From contig JAYQTA010000002.1 of the NCBI GenBank assembly GCA_038147155.1, positions 310,001-374,000 on the forward strand: 64,000 bases of DNA, given 5' to 3'. Every line of letters starts with the position of its first letter. Position 1 is the stretch's first letter. The notes below the pieces were generated by a model. That model did no database searches. It saw only the letters and a program-made list of their open reading frames with translations, and was not told the origin of the DNA. Origin of the DNA: Australimonas brisbanensis (GTDB lineage Bacteria; Chloroflexota; Dehalococcoidia; Lucifugimonadales; Australimonadaceae). The position numbers and the translations under genes are program-made. Positions 1 to 8,588 of the stretch are shown piece by piece.

Positions 1-1
1 C

Positions 2-1087
2 CGCACCAAGCGCATCGATGCCGACACCCACTTCTTCGTGACGGTGGACTACGCCCTGCTCCGCGACGCGCTATCCGGCGTGCAACAGGCGCAGCTGCGG
101 GAGATGATGGCCCACGATGCGCTGCGGGTGGTGGACCCGGACGGGCTGCGCGCGGCGCTCACCGGCGCCCCACTGCGAGACAAGAACGGTGACCCGGAGT
201 GGGACATCCAAGCGCGTCTCGCGGAGATGGACCGGCTGGGCTTCGACACCCAGGTGCTCAACGTGCAGCGCGCCATGCCCACCCCGCTCAAGACCCAGGG
301 CGATGAGCCGCTGTGGCTCCGGCGGGCCCTGGCCCCCCTATACAACGACGCATCGGCCCGCATCCAGACCGAGCACCCCGGCCGGTTCATCGGCCAGATC
401 ACCGTGCCGTGGGACGACATCGAGGCCTCGGTGCGCGAACTGGAGCGCGCCGCCGGACTGGGACTGAAGGCCGTGGCCATCTGCGGAAGCTGGATGGACC
501 GCAACCTGGATGCCTATGAGCTCTACCCCTTCTGGGAGGCGGTTGAGGCGCTGGGGCTGGCGTGCATGGTGCACAACCACACCCAGGGGCACCGGGGGAC
601 GATGTACGACCACCAGACCGAGTACCCCATGGTGGGCACGGAGCGTTACCACCGCCTCCACATTGGCACCTATCTGGGCTTCGGCATCGACTACACCGTG
701 GCCTGCGCCGCACTCACGCTGGGCGGGGTACTCGACCGCTTCCCCGGCCTGCGGTTCGCCTTCTTCGAGGCCGGGGCCACCTGGTGGGCCTACGCCATGG
801 CGGGAGCGGACCGCTCCTTCTACATCGAGCGCGCGTGCTCGCGCACCAACACGCCGCCGTCCGAGCTCATGAGGCGCCACACCCTAACCACCGTGGAGAA
901 CGTGGAGCCCCTGGAGCAGCTGGTGGCGGCGTACGGTGCGGACAACTTCGTCATCGGCACCGACTTCCCGCACCCGGAGTTCCAGCGCCTGCCCAACGGC
1001 CACGCCGACATCACCCAGGCGGCCATCTCCCCGGAGGACCAGGCGAAGATACTGGGCGGGAACATCGCACGGTTCCTGGAGCTCTAG
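2..1087 (+). CDS. Amidohydrolase family 2 protein (5' end outside window)
   Basis: The reading frame is open from the first bases. The visible N-terminus reads IDADTHFF before the first internal GTG at 38, so the true start lies upstream and the gene is partial. The D-x-H motif, a central MVHNH segment about residue 185 and IGTDFPHPE near residue 315 match the metal-site layout of amidohydrolase 2 (ACMSD-like) TIM barrels. Family members hydrolyse or decarboxylate small ring-derived acids; the substrate cannot be read from sequence. It heads a same-strand group with a DUF3303-like gene and an FAD monooxygenase, which suggests aromatic or cyclic compound breakdown. Confidence 0.85.
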   Translation, partial: RTKRIDADTHFFVTVDYALLRDALSGVQQAQLREMMAHDALRVVDPDGLRAALTGAPLRDKNGDPEWDIQARLAEMDRLGFDTQVLNVQRAMPTPLKTQGDEPLWLRRALAPLYNDASARIQTEHPGRFIGQITVPWDDIEASVRELERAAGLGLKAVAICGSWMDRNLDAYELYPFWEAVEALGLACMVHNHTQGHRGTMYDHQTEYPMVGTERYHRLHIGTYLGFGIDYTVACAALTLGGVLDRFPGLRFAFFEAGATWWAYAMAGADRSFYIERACSRTNTPPSELMRRHTLTTVENVEPLEQLVAAYGADNFVIGTDFPHPEFQRLPNGHADITQAAISPEDQAKILGGNIARFLEL

Positions 1088-1097
1088 CCAACCCGGT

Positions 1098-1127
1098 TTG
1101 CCCCTCGACTCCGGCGCCCGCTATGGT
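1098..1127 (+). promoter_or_regulatory. Putative promoter, TTGCCC-18-TATGGT
   Basis: TTGCCC at 1098-1103 and TATGGT at 1122-1127 are separated by 18 nt, just after the amidohydrolase stop and 43 nt before the TTG start chosen for the next gene. This suggests that the DUF3303-like gene can be transcribed separately. Confidence 0.4.
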
Positions 1128-1170
1128 GGGCGACGCACTCTTCGGTATCACGACACAGGAGGCGCGCCAA

Positions 1171-1491
1171 TTGCTGCACGCCGTGTTCGCCACACACCTG
1201 CCCGACACCTGCCCCGCCGGCCACGCCGCACCGCGCAAGACCGCGCTGGAGGGCCTCACCCGCCTGATGGAGGAGCTGCCCTCGCGCGGCATGAACCTGG
1301 TGGGTGGCTGGGCCAACCAGTCCGCCCACGGCCTCTACCTCATCATCGAGGCACCCAACGCGCACGACGTGAACAGGGCGGTGATGGAGTTCGGCCTGGG
1401 CCGATGGAACACGCTGAACATCAACCCGGTCATCACCGTGGAGCAGTTGCGTGGGGCGCTGGAGCGGGCCATCATCGACGACCCGGTCTAG
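1171..1491 (+). CDS. DUF3303-like small protein
   Basis: A 106-residue protein. The TTG start at 1171 is preferred over ATG at 1123 because it follows AGGAGGCGCGCCAA, the same ribosome-binding context seen before other genes here, and because it gives the N-terminus MLHAVFATHLPDTC that resembles DUF3303 proteins. The pattern of a short beta-strand start, a helix with LTRLMEELPSRGMNLVGGW and a later HDVNRAVMEFGLGRWN segment fits a ferredoxin-like alpha/beta fold. No catalytic motif is visible and the function is unknown. Its place between an amidohydrolase and an FAD monooxygenase suggests an accessory role in the same catabolic set. Confidence 0.65.
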   Translation: MLHAVFATHLPDTCPAGHAAPRKTALEGLTRLMEELPSRGMNLVGGWANQSAHGLYLIIEAPNAHDVNRAVMEFGLGRWNTLNINPVITVEQLRGALERAIIDDPV

Positions 1492-1521
1492 GCACGGCGC
1501 GGCCCGCTCCGTTCCCTCGGG

Positions 1522-1550
1522 TTGAATGGGCCTGCCTGCTGCCGTAGCCT
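1522..1550 (+). promoter_or_regulatory. Putative promoter, TTGAAT-17-TAGCCT
   Basis: TTGAAT at 1522-1527 and TAGCCT at 1545-1550 with a 17-nt spacer lie 40 nt upstream of the FAD monooxygenase start. Confidence 0.5.
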
Positions 1551-1589
1551 CTGCGGAACGCCCGCGCGCTCGCGGCACAGGAGGCCCTC

Positions 1590-3170
1590 ATGGCGGAACG
1601 CACCCAAGTAATCATCGTCGGCGGCGGCCCGGTGGGGGTGGGCCTCGGCATCGAGCTGGGCATGCGCGGGGTGAACTGCACGGTGGTGGAGCGGCGCACC
1701 GAGCTCCAGCACATCCCCAAGGGGCAGGGACTCTCCCAGCGCACGCTGGAGCACTTCCACTTCTGGGGCATCGAGCAGGAGCTGCGTGAGGCGCGCATGC
1801 TGCCCAAGGGCTACCCCATCGAGGGCGTCACAGCCTACAAGGACCTGATGTCCGAGTACTGGTACCAGCCCCCCGGGCGCGGGTCGATCCGCCCCTTCTA
1901 CTACATGGCCAACGAACGGTTGCCGCAGTACGAGACGGAGAAGGTGCTGCGGGCCAAGGTCGCGACGCTTCCCAACGTCCGCGTGCTCATGGGGCGCACC
2001 GCCCGTGCGGTGGAGCAGGACGCCGATGGCGTGCGCGTCACGGTGGAGAGCGCAGAGTGGCCGTACGACGAGGAGGTGCTGGAGGGTGACTACGTGGTGG
2101 GATGCGACGGGGCCCACTCGCTAATCCGCGAGAAGACCGGCATCAAGCGCCGCGGGGCCGACTTCGACCAGAAGATGGCGCTGGTGGTGTTCCGCTCCCA
2201 GGCTTTCCACGAGGCGCTGGAGCGCTTCCCGCACTCCACCACCTACCGGGCCATGGATCCTGCCCTTCAGGGCTACTGGATGTTCTTCGGCCGGGTAGAC
2301 GTGGGCCAGGAGTTCTTCTTCCACGCCCCCGTGCCCCTGGACGCCCAGGCTGACACCTACGACTTCCAGTCCCTGCTCAACCGGGCCGCTGGGTTCGAAT
2401 TCGAAGCCGAGTTCCTCCACAGGGGCTTCTGGGACCTGAAGGTGGCCGTAGCCGATGAGTACCAGAAGGGGCGCGTCCTCATCGCGGGCGATGCCGCCCA
2501 CTCCCACCCGCCCTACGGCGGGTTCGGGCTGAACAACGGGCTGGAGGACGTGGCGAACCTGGGCTGGAAGCTCACTGCCTTGCTGGAAGGCTGGGGCACC
2601 CAGGCGCTGCTGGACTCCTACGGGGAGGAGCGCCGTCCCATCTTCTGGGAGACGGGCCAGGACTTCATCGCCCACTGGATCGAGAAGGACCGCGACTTCC
2701 TGAACACCTACAGTCCGGAGAAGGACGAGCCGGAGTTCGCGCGCCAGTGGAAGGCCCAAGGGGAGACGAGCCACCTGGCCGTGTACGAGCCCCACTACGA
2801 GGGGTCGTCGGTGCTGTGGGGCCCCGAGGGTGGCGTGTGTTCAGCCCACGGCTCCCACACCCTCACGGCACGCGCCGGTCACCATCTGCCCCCGGCCACC
2901 CTCTCGGACGGGCGGGGCGTCCACGAGGCCTTCGGCCCCTGGTTCACCCTGCTGGCGCTGGACGCCACCGATGCGGAGGTGGCGGCGTTCGAGCAGGCAG
3001 CCCAAGCGGAGGGCGTGCCGCTGACGCTGGTGCGGGATGCGGTGAAGGGCGGGCGCGAGGCCTACGAGGCGCGTCTCATCCTGGTGCGGCCCGACCAGTA
3101 CGTGGCCTGGCTGGGCGATGCCGCGCCCGCCGACGCCGCGGCGGTGCTGCGCCGCACGGTGGGGCGCTAG
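1590..3170 (+). CDS. FAD-dependent aromatic hydroxylase (PheA/TfdB type)
   Basis: A 526-residue group A flavoprotein monooxygenase. The N-terminal dinucleotide fold carries GGGPVGVG at about residues 11-18. CDGAHS at about 172 and GDAAHSHPPYGGFGLNNG at about 300 are the conserved DG and GD flavin motifs. The C-terminal 150 residues resemble the thioredoxin-like tail of phenol-hydroxylase-type enzymes. Such enzymes use NAD(P)H and O2 to hydroxylate phenolic substrates in the cytoplasm. The ATG follows CAGGAGGCCCTC. An SDR starts 4 nt after its stop, so the two probably form an operon. The specific substrate is not known. Confidence 0.9.
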   Translation: MAERTQVIIVGGGPVGVGLGIELGMRGVNCTVVERRTELQHIPKGQGLSQRTLEHFHFWGIEQELREARMLPKGYPIEGVTAYKDLMSEYWYQPPGRGSIRPFYYMANERLPQYETEKVLRAKVATLPNVRVLMGRTARAVEQDADGVRVTVESAEWPYDEEVLEGDYVVGCDGAHSLIREKTGIKRRGADFDQKMALVVFRSQAFHEALERFPHSTTYRAMDPALQGYWMFFGRVDVGQEFFFHAPVPLDAQADTYDFQSLLNRAAGFEFEAEFLHRGFWDLKVAVADEYQKGRVLIAGDAAHSHPPYGGFGLNNGLEDVANLGWKLTALLEGWGTQALLDSYGEERRPIFWETGQDFIAHWIEKDRDFLNTYSPEKDEPEFARQWKAQGETSHLAVYEPHYEGSSVLWGPEGGVCSAHGSHTLTARAGHHLPPATLSDGRGVHEAFGPWFTLLALDATDAEVAAFEQAAQAEGVPLTLVRDAVKGGREAYEARLILVRPDQYVAWLGDAAPADAAAVLRRTVGR

Positions 3171-3174
3171 GCCG

Positions 3175-3879
3175 GTGCGCCTGGCGGGCCAACGCGCCGT
3201 GGTCACCGGCGGGAGCCGGGGCATCGGCCTGGAGATAGCGCGCCTGTTCCGGGAGGAGGGCGCGCAGGTACTGGCCGTCTCGCGGATGCAGAAGAGCCTG
3301 GACGCCGCCGCCGCTCAGGTGCCGGGGCTCCACACGCTGGCCGCAGACGTATCGGACCTGGCGGGCACCGAGGCCGTGTCGGCGTGGGTGGGTGAGCACT
3401 GGGGCGCGCTGGATATCCTCATCAACAACGCGGGCATCTGGGCCGGGCCCGGCGCAGACGTGCTCAGCGGTCGGGATGAGGATTTCACCCGTGTCCTCGC
3501 GGTCAACGTGGTGGGGCCCTACCGGTGCGTCCGTGCGCTGCTGCCCTGGCTCGAACGCACGAGGAGCCCCCGCATCATAAACGTGGGCTCACGTTCCGGC
3601 CTCTTCACACCGAACCTGACCAGCGCCTACGGGGTGTCCAAGGCGGCGCTGCATGCCCTCACCATCGCCACGGCCAACGAACTGCGCGGGCGGGTCGCGG
3701 TCAACGCCCTCTCGCCGGGGTGGGTGAAGACCGACATGGCGCCCGACGGCCCTGGCGACCCGCGCTGGAGCGCTGCGTGCGCGCTGCACCTGGCCACGCG
3801 GCCTGCCCACGTCACGGGACTGCTGTTCCACGACAAGCGCGTGCTGTCCTGGTCCTCTCGCACCGACCCCAACGCCTAG
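3175..3879 (+). CDS. SDR family oxidoreductase
   Basis: A 234-residue short-chain dehydrogenase. The GTG at 3175 is chosen because it begins the Rossmann strand RLAGQRAVVTGG and lies 4 nt after the upstream stop. Visible motifs are TGGSRGIG (about 10-17, cofactor), NNAG (about 83), NVGSRSG (catalytic Ser about 139) and SAYGVSKAA (Tyr and Lys about 152 and 156). The full catalytic set is present. It probably oxidises or reduces a product of the preceding monooxygenase. The family does not reveal the substrate, and the C-terminus is slightly short for an SDR. Confidence 0.88.
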   Translation: MRLAGQRAVVTGGSRGIGLEIARLFREEGAQVLAVSRMQKSLDAAAAQVPGLHTLAADVSDLAGTEAVSAWVGEHWGALDILINNAGIWAGPGADVLSGRDEDFTRVLAVNVVGPYRCVRALLPWLERTRSPRIINVGSRSGLFTPNLTSAYGVSKAALHALTIATANELRGRVAVNALSPGWVKTDMAPDGPGDPRWSAACALHLATRPAHVTGLLFHDKRVLSWSSRTDPNA

Positions 3880-3893
3880 CCCCAAAGAAACCA

Positions 3894-3920
3894 GGGTACG
3901 CATTCGCCGGTAACGTACCC
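3894..3920. promoter_or_regulatory. Inverted repeat GGGTACG-N13-CGTACCC, possible operator
   Basis: A perfect 7-bp inverted repeat (3894-3900 and 3914-3920) lies between the SDR and the SbtA-like permease. A TAACGT box (3911-3916) overlaps its right arm and ends 9 nt before a possible GTG start at 3926. It may be a repressor site over a promoter. A weak hairpin is the alternative. Confidence 0.35.
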
Positions 3921-3970
3921 TTCCCGTGCACGGCTCCCATCCTTCACCGCACCGAGGGCACCCGCACAAC

Positions 3971-4915
3971 GTGGACTCATTCACCAACCCCGTCATCCTC
4001 TTCTTCATCTTCGGCATCGTGGCCGGGCTGGTTAGGAGCAATCTGGACATCCCGCCCCAGATCGCCAAGTTCCTCAGCCTCTACCTGCTGATGGCCATCG
4101 GGCTCAAGGGTGGCTTCGCCCTGGCTGAATCCGGCCTGACCACCGGAGTCGTCCTGGTGATGGTGATCGCGGTGGGCATGGCCATCGCGGTGCCACTGGT
4201 CTCCTACCGGTTCCTGCGCCTGTTCCTCGATGGCTTCAACGCCGCCGCCGTCGCCGCCACTTACGGCTCCATCAGCGCGGTGACCTTCGTCACCGCCAGC
4301 CAGTTCCTCTCCAGGGGCGGCATCGGGTTCGATGAATACCTGAGCGCCGCGATGGCCCTCATGGAGGCCCCGGCAATCATCATCGGCGTGCTCCTCGCGA
4401 GCCGCCTGCGACAGGGGAGTCATACCACCGTCGGCACCGTGTTCCGGGAGAGCTTCACCGAGGGGGCCAACCTGCTGCTGCTCGCCGCACTGGTCATCGG
4501 CATCATCGCCGGGCCCACCGGCGCAGAGCTCATGAAGCCCTTCACTGGCGACCTATTCACAGGGCTCCTGGCCTTCTTCCTGCTGGACATGGGCCTGCAG
4601 GTCGCCAGGAACGTCCCGCAGGTTAGGGGCAAGAGCCCCGCACTCCTGGGTTACGCCATCGGAGCACCGCTGCTGCACGCGGGCACGGTGCTGGGCATCT
4701 GTGCCCTGCTGGGGGTGGAACTGGGGAACACCGTGCTGCTGATGGTGCTCTCCGCGAGCGCCTCCTACATCGCCGTGCCCGCGGCGCTGCGCCAGAGCAT
4801 CCCGGAGGCATCACCCAGCCTGTACCTCGGGCTGAGTCTCGGCGTCACCTTCCCCTTCAACGTCATAATCGGCATCCCGCTCTACCACGCGGTGGCGCGC
4901 CTGGTCCTCGGGTAG
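3971..4915 (+). CDS. SbtA-like sodium-dependent bicarbonate permease family
   Basis: A 314-residue integral membrane protein with about ten hydrophobic segments. It has the two-repeat layout of the SbtA family, including YGSISAVTFVTASQF near residue 100 and VPAALRQSIPEASPS near 280, which parallel the SbtA pore segments. SbtA imports bicarbonate with sodium in cyanobacteria; homologues in heterotrophs are mostly untested. GTG 3971 gives the expected N-terminus MDSFTNPVILFF. A GTG at 3926 in the same frame would add a His-rich 15-residue extension and sits 9 nt from a TAACGT box, so a leaderless longer form is possible. Confidence 0.75.
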   Translation: MDSFTNPVILFFIFGIVAGLVRSNLDIPPQIAKFLSLYLLMAIGLKGGFALAESGLTTGVVLVMVIAVGMAIAVPLVSYRFLRLFLDGFNAAAVAATYGSISAVTFVTASQFLSRGGIGFDEYLSAAMALMEAPAIIIGVLLASRLRQGSHTTVGTVFRESFTEGANLLLLAALVIGIIAGPTGAELMKPFTGDLFTGLLAFFLLDMGLQVARNVPQVRGKSPALLGYAIGAPLLHAGTVLGICALLGVELGNTVLLMVLSASASYIAVPAALRQSIPEASPSLYLGLSLGVTFPFNVIIGIPLYHAVARLVLG

Positions 4916-4991
4916 AACCGGCAACGCGCACCGCGCCGCCTTGATGCGCTAGGCTGGGCATCCCAGAACCCCACGCCCAGGAGGCGCGCCC

Positions 4992-5837
4992 ATGCACGTC
5001 GGCATCCAATTCCCCTCGCAGACCATCGGCAACGACCCGGCGGCGGTGCGCGGGTTCGCCGTGGCGGCAGAGCAGGCCGGTTTCCACCATCTCTCCTACG
5101 GGGAACACATCGTCTGGGCCGTCCCTGGTGAGGGTGACGCACGCTCCACCAACACCCACCACGACGTGCTGACCACCGCCGCCTACCACGCGGCGGTCAC
5201 CACCCGCATCCAGCTCTTCCCCGCGCTGTTGGTGCTTCCCCAGCGCCAGGCGCAGCTGGCCGCCAAGCAGTGCGCCGAGGTGGACCTGCTCTCCGGCGGG
5301 CGGCTGCGCGTGGGCGTGGGCGTGGGAAGCCTGGTGCCGGAGTACGCCGCCATGGGCGCGGATTTCCGCACGCGCGGGCGATTCATCGAGGAGCAGATAG
5401 CCGTGATGCGCGCGCTCTGGTCCAGCGATTGGGCCACCTTCGCGGGCGAGTACCACCACATCGAGGGAGCGAGCCTGGGCATCACTCCCGTGCAGCGGCC
5501 CATCCCCGTGTGGCTGGGCGGCGGGAGCGATGCGGTGCTGGAGCGCATCGGCCGCATGGGTGATGGGTGGATAGCCACCGCGCGCCCCGGCGACATCGGC
5601 GCGCGCGTCGGACGCATCCGCGCTGCCGCCGAGCAGGCCGGGCGCGACCCCGCGTCCATCGGCATCCAAGGGCGCATCTTCCTGGAGAACAAGTCCCCGG
5701 CCCAGTGGCGCGAGGAGGTGGACGCCTGGCGGGCGGTCGGCGCGAGCCACATCGACGTACGCGACGGGGGCCTGGAGCCCGATGCGCACATCGCCCAGGC
5801 CGTGGCGTTCATGCGGGAGACCGGCCTGGGTGGGTAG
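4992..5837 (+). CDS. LLM-class F420-dependent oxidoreductase
   Basis: A 281-residue bacterial-luciferase-like TIM barrel. The N-terminus MHVGIQFPSQTIGNDPAAV, the HLSYGEHIVWAV segment, the GGRLRVGVGVG region near residue 105 and PVWLGGGSDAVLERIGRMGDGW near 170-190 are typical of actinobacterial and Chloroflexota F420-dependent members. These use reduced F420 or FMN to reduce or oxygenate small substrates. The ATG has a strong AGGAGGCGCGCCC ribosome-binding site, and a TAGGCT -10-like box lies 37 nt upstream. No operon partner is evident, because the next gene is on the other strand. Confidence 0.85.
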   Translation: MHVGIQFPSQTIGNDPAAVRGFAVAAEQAGFHHLSYGEHIVWAVPGEGDARSTNTHHDVLTTAAYHAAVTTRIQLFPALLVLPQRQAQLAAKQCAEVDLLSGGRLRVGVGVGSLVPEYAAMGADFRTRGRFIEEQIAVMRALWSSDWATFAGEYHHIEGASLGITPVQRPIPVWLGGGSDAVLERIGRMGDGWIATARPGDIGARVGRIRAAAEQAGRDPASIGIQGRIFLENKSPAQWREEVDAWRAVGASHIDVRDGGLEPDAHIAQAVAFMRETGLGG

Positions 5838-5843
5838 GGGGCA

Positions 5844-6599
5844 TCAGGCCGCCTGGGCCTGGGTCATCAGGTAGGCGACCACCACGCTGACTCGAGGGTG
5901 CCCCTCGCCAGTGTGCTCCGGTAGCTTGGTGTAGATGCCGTTGATGTGCCGCTCCACGGTCTTCAACTCGAGGCACAGCCGCGTGGCGGTACCCCCGTTG
6001 GTGAGCCCGCAGGCCATCAGGCCCAGCACCTCACGCTCACGCGGGGAGAGCCGGGTGCCGAAGGTGCCCTGTGGCTCGGCGCCACCGTCCACCAGTTGGC
6101 CCAGCATCAGCGGGGCCAGCACCACGCGCCCGCCGCGCACGTCCTCAACGGTGCGCACCAGGTCGATGGCAGACCGGATGGTCGCGCGGGTCAGGGCCGC
6201 CACCCCACCACCGGGGTGCGGTGCCAATTCACGAATCGCCCGCATGGCCGAGGGCTCGATCTGCCCCGCGATCACCACCAGCGCCGCCTCGGGCCAGGCC
6301 TCCCGCACCGTCGCGACCAGTTCGGCCGCAGGGCCGGAGAAGCTCGGCGCCTCCACCACAACCACATCACGCGGCTCCAGCCGCATGGCGCCCATGACCG
6401 TGCGCCAGGTGGCCAGCCCCGCGGCGTGAGCCACCGTCAGCCGCTCGGAGCCCCGCAGGGCCAGCGCGCAACCGGCGCGGAAGATCTCGTCGTCGGAGAA
6501 GAGGACGACACCGGCGCGCCCCACCGCCTCATCGGCGGCCCTCTCCAGCAGTGCTGCGAATACATCGTCAGAACGCAGAGAAGCGTTGAGCGTCACCAT
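5844..6599 (-). CDS. LuxR-type regulator with degenerate receiver domain
   Basis: A 251-residue protein. The C-terminal LSPREREVLGLMACGLTNGG (about 183-202) followed by KTVERHINGIYTKL is a clear LuxR helix-turn-helix. The N-terminal half begins a receiver-like fold (VVLFSDDEIFRAGCALAL, about 32-49), but the strand that should carry the phospho-accepting Asp reads DVVVVEAPSFSG, with Glu there. It may therefore act without phosphorylation or respond to another signal. No histidine kinase lies nearby. The start has GGGGGGATGAC just upstream. It converges with the preceding oxidoreductase, with 6 nt between the stops. Confidence 0.8.
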   Translation of the reverse strand: MVTLNASLRSDDVFAALLERAADEAVGRAGVVLFSDDEIFRAGCALALRGSERLTVAHAAGLATWRTVMGAMRLEPRDVVVVEAPSFSGPAAELVATVREAWPEAALVVIAGQIEPSAMRAIRELAPHPGGGVAALTRATIRSAIDLVRTVEDVRGGRVVLAPLMLGQLVDGGAEPQGTFGTRLSPREREVLGLMACGLTNGGTATRLCLELKTVERHINGIYTKLPEHTGEGHPRVSVVVAYLMTQAQAA

Positions 6600-6772
6600 G
6601 TCATCCCCCCCAGGCTGACTGGTCTACCGGTTGGGTGCTGTCCCCACAGCGTTCCCCCCGGCACAGACAACAATAGCCGGGTACTGGGTGGCATGCGTTA
6701 AGGAACGGTGAACGTTGCGGATGCAAAAGGTAAAAATACGATTTTCGTCAACGCGGGCGGGGTGCCGGAGGG

Positions 6773-7210
6773 TCAAGCGACGGGTTCGGCCAGGAACACC
6801 GGGATGAGGCGCTCGGTGCGGGTCTGGTACTCGGCATAGGGCGGGTAGGCCTTCACGGCGACCTCCCACAGCCGCTGGCGCTCCGGGCCCTGGGGCACCT
6901 CGCGCACCCGGTAGGCGCGCACCTCGGCCTTATCGCGTATCTCGACGCTGGGGTCGGCCTTCAGGTTGTGGTACCAGACCGGGTGCTTGGGGGCGCCTCC
7001 CTGGGAGGCCACCAGCACGTAGGACTTGCCGTCCTTCACCCGCATCAGCGGTGTCTTGCGAACCGCGCCGGTCCGATTGCCCCGGTTGGTGACGATGATG
7101 ACGGGCAGCCCGGTATCGCGCAGGGTGTTCGCCTCCGCGCCGTTGCTCGCCTCATAGCGCTCCACCTGGGTGGAGACCCACTCCTTGGGGCTGGGGATGT
7201 ACTCACTCAT
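6773..7210 (-). CDS. Deazaflavin (F420)-dependent nitroreductase family protein
   Basis: A 145-residue Ddn-like protein of the split beta-barrel FMN/F420-binding fold. LPVIIVTNRGNRTGAVRKTPLMRV (about 35-58), ASQGGAPKHPVWYHNL (about 68-83) and an AYPPYAEYQTRTERLIPVFLAEP tail are diagnostic of F420H2-dependent quinone reductases. These bind reduced F420 and reduce quinones or nitro compounds, often at the membrane face. Together with the luciferase-like genes it supports F420 use in this organism. A TAGAAT box lies at 7237-7242 on the same strand, about 27 nt before the start. Confidence 0.88.
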   Translation of the reverse strand: MSEYIPSPKEWVSTQVERYEASNGAEANTLRDTGLPVIIVTNRGNRTGAVRKTPLMRVKDGKSYVLVASQGGAPKHPVWYHNLKADPSVEIRDKAEVRAYRVREVPQGPERQRLWEVAVKAYPPYAEYQTRTERLIPVFLAEPVA

Positions 7211-7236
7211 GGCGCTCTCCTCTGAAGGGTTGCTGC

Positions 7237-7242
7237 ATTCTA
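7237..7242 (-). promoter_or_regulatory. Putative -10 box TAGAAT
   Basis: TAGAAT, read on the minus strand, lies upstream of the F420-dependent reductase. No good -35 is visible at 17 nt. A TATAGT box (7272-7277) for the divergent Rieske gene lies next to it. Confidence 0.35.
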
Positions 7243-7310
7243 GCGCCGTGGCTCGGCGCGCGCCGCTGGCCTATAGTGAGGGCGCCCGCACCAGGGCCAG
7301 GGAGCGCACG

Positions 7311-8582
7311 ATGCTGACGTCCGAGCAGAACCGCCGACTCACCCAGGTGGGCCCCGGCACGCCCATGGGCGAGTTGCTGCGCCGCTACTGGCACCCCTTC
7401 GCCGCCGTGGGCGAGCTTGACGCGCGACCAACCAAGGCCGTCACGCTGTTGGGCGAGGAGCTGGTGGCCTATCGTGACGCTTCGGGCACCTACGGGCTCA
7501 TCGACCGCTACTGCCCGCACCGGCGCGTGGACCTCTCCTACGGCATCCCGGAGCAGGCGGGCCTGCGCTGCATGTACCACGGCTGGCTGTTCGACGAGGC
7601 AGGCACGTGCACCGAGCAACCCTTCGAGGAGACCGTCCATCCGGACGGGCGCTTCAAGGAGAAGACGGGGGTCCGGGCCTACCCGGTGCAGACGTTGGGC
7701 GGACTGCTGTTCACCTACATGGGCCCTGAGCCCGCCCCGCTGCTGCCCAACTACGACATGCTGGCCCAACCGGAGCGGGTGTGGCGCGAGCTGTTCATCA
7801 CCGAACTGCCATGCTCGTGGCTCCAGTGCCAGGAGAACTCCGTGGACCCGGTGCACCTGGAGTGGCTGCACGGTGTGTTCGGCGCGCACGAGGCGCGATT
7901 GCGCGGGCACCGTGACCCGCTGGCCGAGGCGTTGGCGGAGTACGGGCGGCACAGGGAGATCGGGTTCGACCGGTTCGAGCGCGGCATCATCAAGCGGCGC
8001 GTGTACGGCTCCAGCACTCGGCAGGACCCCAAGTGGTCGGTGGGGCACCCGCTCCTCTTCCCCAACGTGCTTCAGGGCGGCGGCGGCGGGCGCTACTTCA
8101 TGCAGTTCCGCGTCCCCATGGACGATGAACGCACCTGGCACGTGGAACTGACCAGCTACTGGTTCCCTGACGATGTTGACGTGCCCGGGCAGACCAGCGT
8201 GCCGTATCACCACGTGACGCTCGCCCACCCCGACGGGCGCTTGCGCGGCGACGACACCATGGCCCAGGACAGCACGGCCTGGGTGCTCCAGGGGCCCATC
8301 GTTGACCGCTCGCTCGAGATGCTGGGCGAGTCAGACCGGGGGCTCATCCTCTTCCGGCAGATGCTGGAGGAGCAGATGCGCATCGTCGCCGAGGGCGGCG
8401 AGCCCATGAACCTGGTGCGCGACCCCGCCGCCAACCACCTAATCCACAACGACCAGGAGGGGTGGGGGAGGCTGGGCCACGACTCGGACATCGAGGAGAT
8501 CGCTCGCTACGGCAGCGTGCTGCGTGACGGTATCGCGGCCCTGCTGAAGGGCACGGTCAATAGGGGCGCGCACACCGCCTAG
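7311..8582 (+). CDS. Rieske non-haem iron oxygenase, alpha subunit type
   Basis: A 423-residue protein. The Rieske cluster motif is CPH (C68, H70) and CMYH (C87, H90), with 16 residues between the pairs. The mononuclear iron ligands fall in NSVDPVHLEWLH at about 177-187. This layout matches phthalate/vanillate-type ring-hydroxylating or demethylating oxygenases, which take electrons from a separate reductase; none lies next to it. The ATG at 7311 follows GGGAGCGCACG. A TATAGT box at 7272-7277 probably drives it. The upstream frame extension to 7170 runs into the divergent gene and is not used. Confidence 0.9.
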   Translation: MLTSEQNRRLTQVGPGTPMGELLRRYWHPFAAVGELDARPTKAVTLLGEELVAYRDASGTYGLIDRYCPHRRVDLSYGIPEQAGLRCMYHGWLFDEAGTCTEQPFEETVHPDGRFKEKTGVRAYPVQTLGGLLFTYMGPEPAPLLPNYDMLAQPERVWRELFITELPCSWLQCQENSVDPVHLEWLHGVFGAHEARLRGHRDPLAEALAEYGRHREIGFDRFERGIIKRRVYGSSTRQDPKWSVGHPLLFPNVLQGGGGGRYFMQFRVPMDDERTWHVELTSYWFPDDVDVPGQTSVPYHHVTLAHPDGRLRGDDTMAQDSTAWVLQGPIVDRSLEMLGESDRGLILFRQMLEEQMRIVAEGGEPMNLVRDPAANHLIHNDQEGWGRLGHDSDIEEIARYGSVLRDGIAALLKGTVNRGAHTA

Positions 8583-8588
8583 CCATCG

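Noticed and set aside
1123..1170. ATG 1123 as start of the DUF3303-like gene
   Set aside because: It has no ribosome-binding site and overlaps a likely -10 box; TTG 1171 has AGGAGG at proper distance and the family-like N-terminus.
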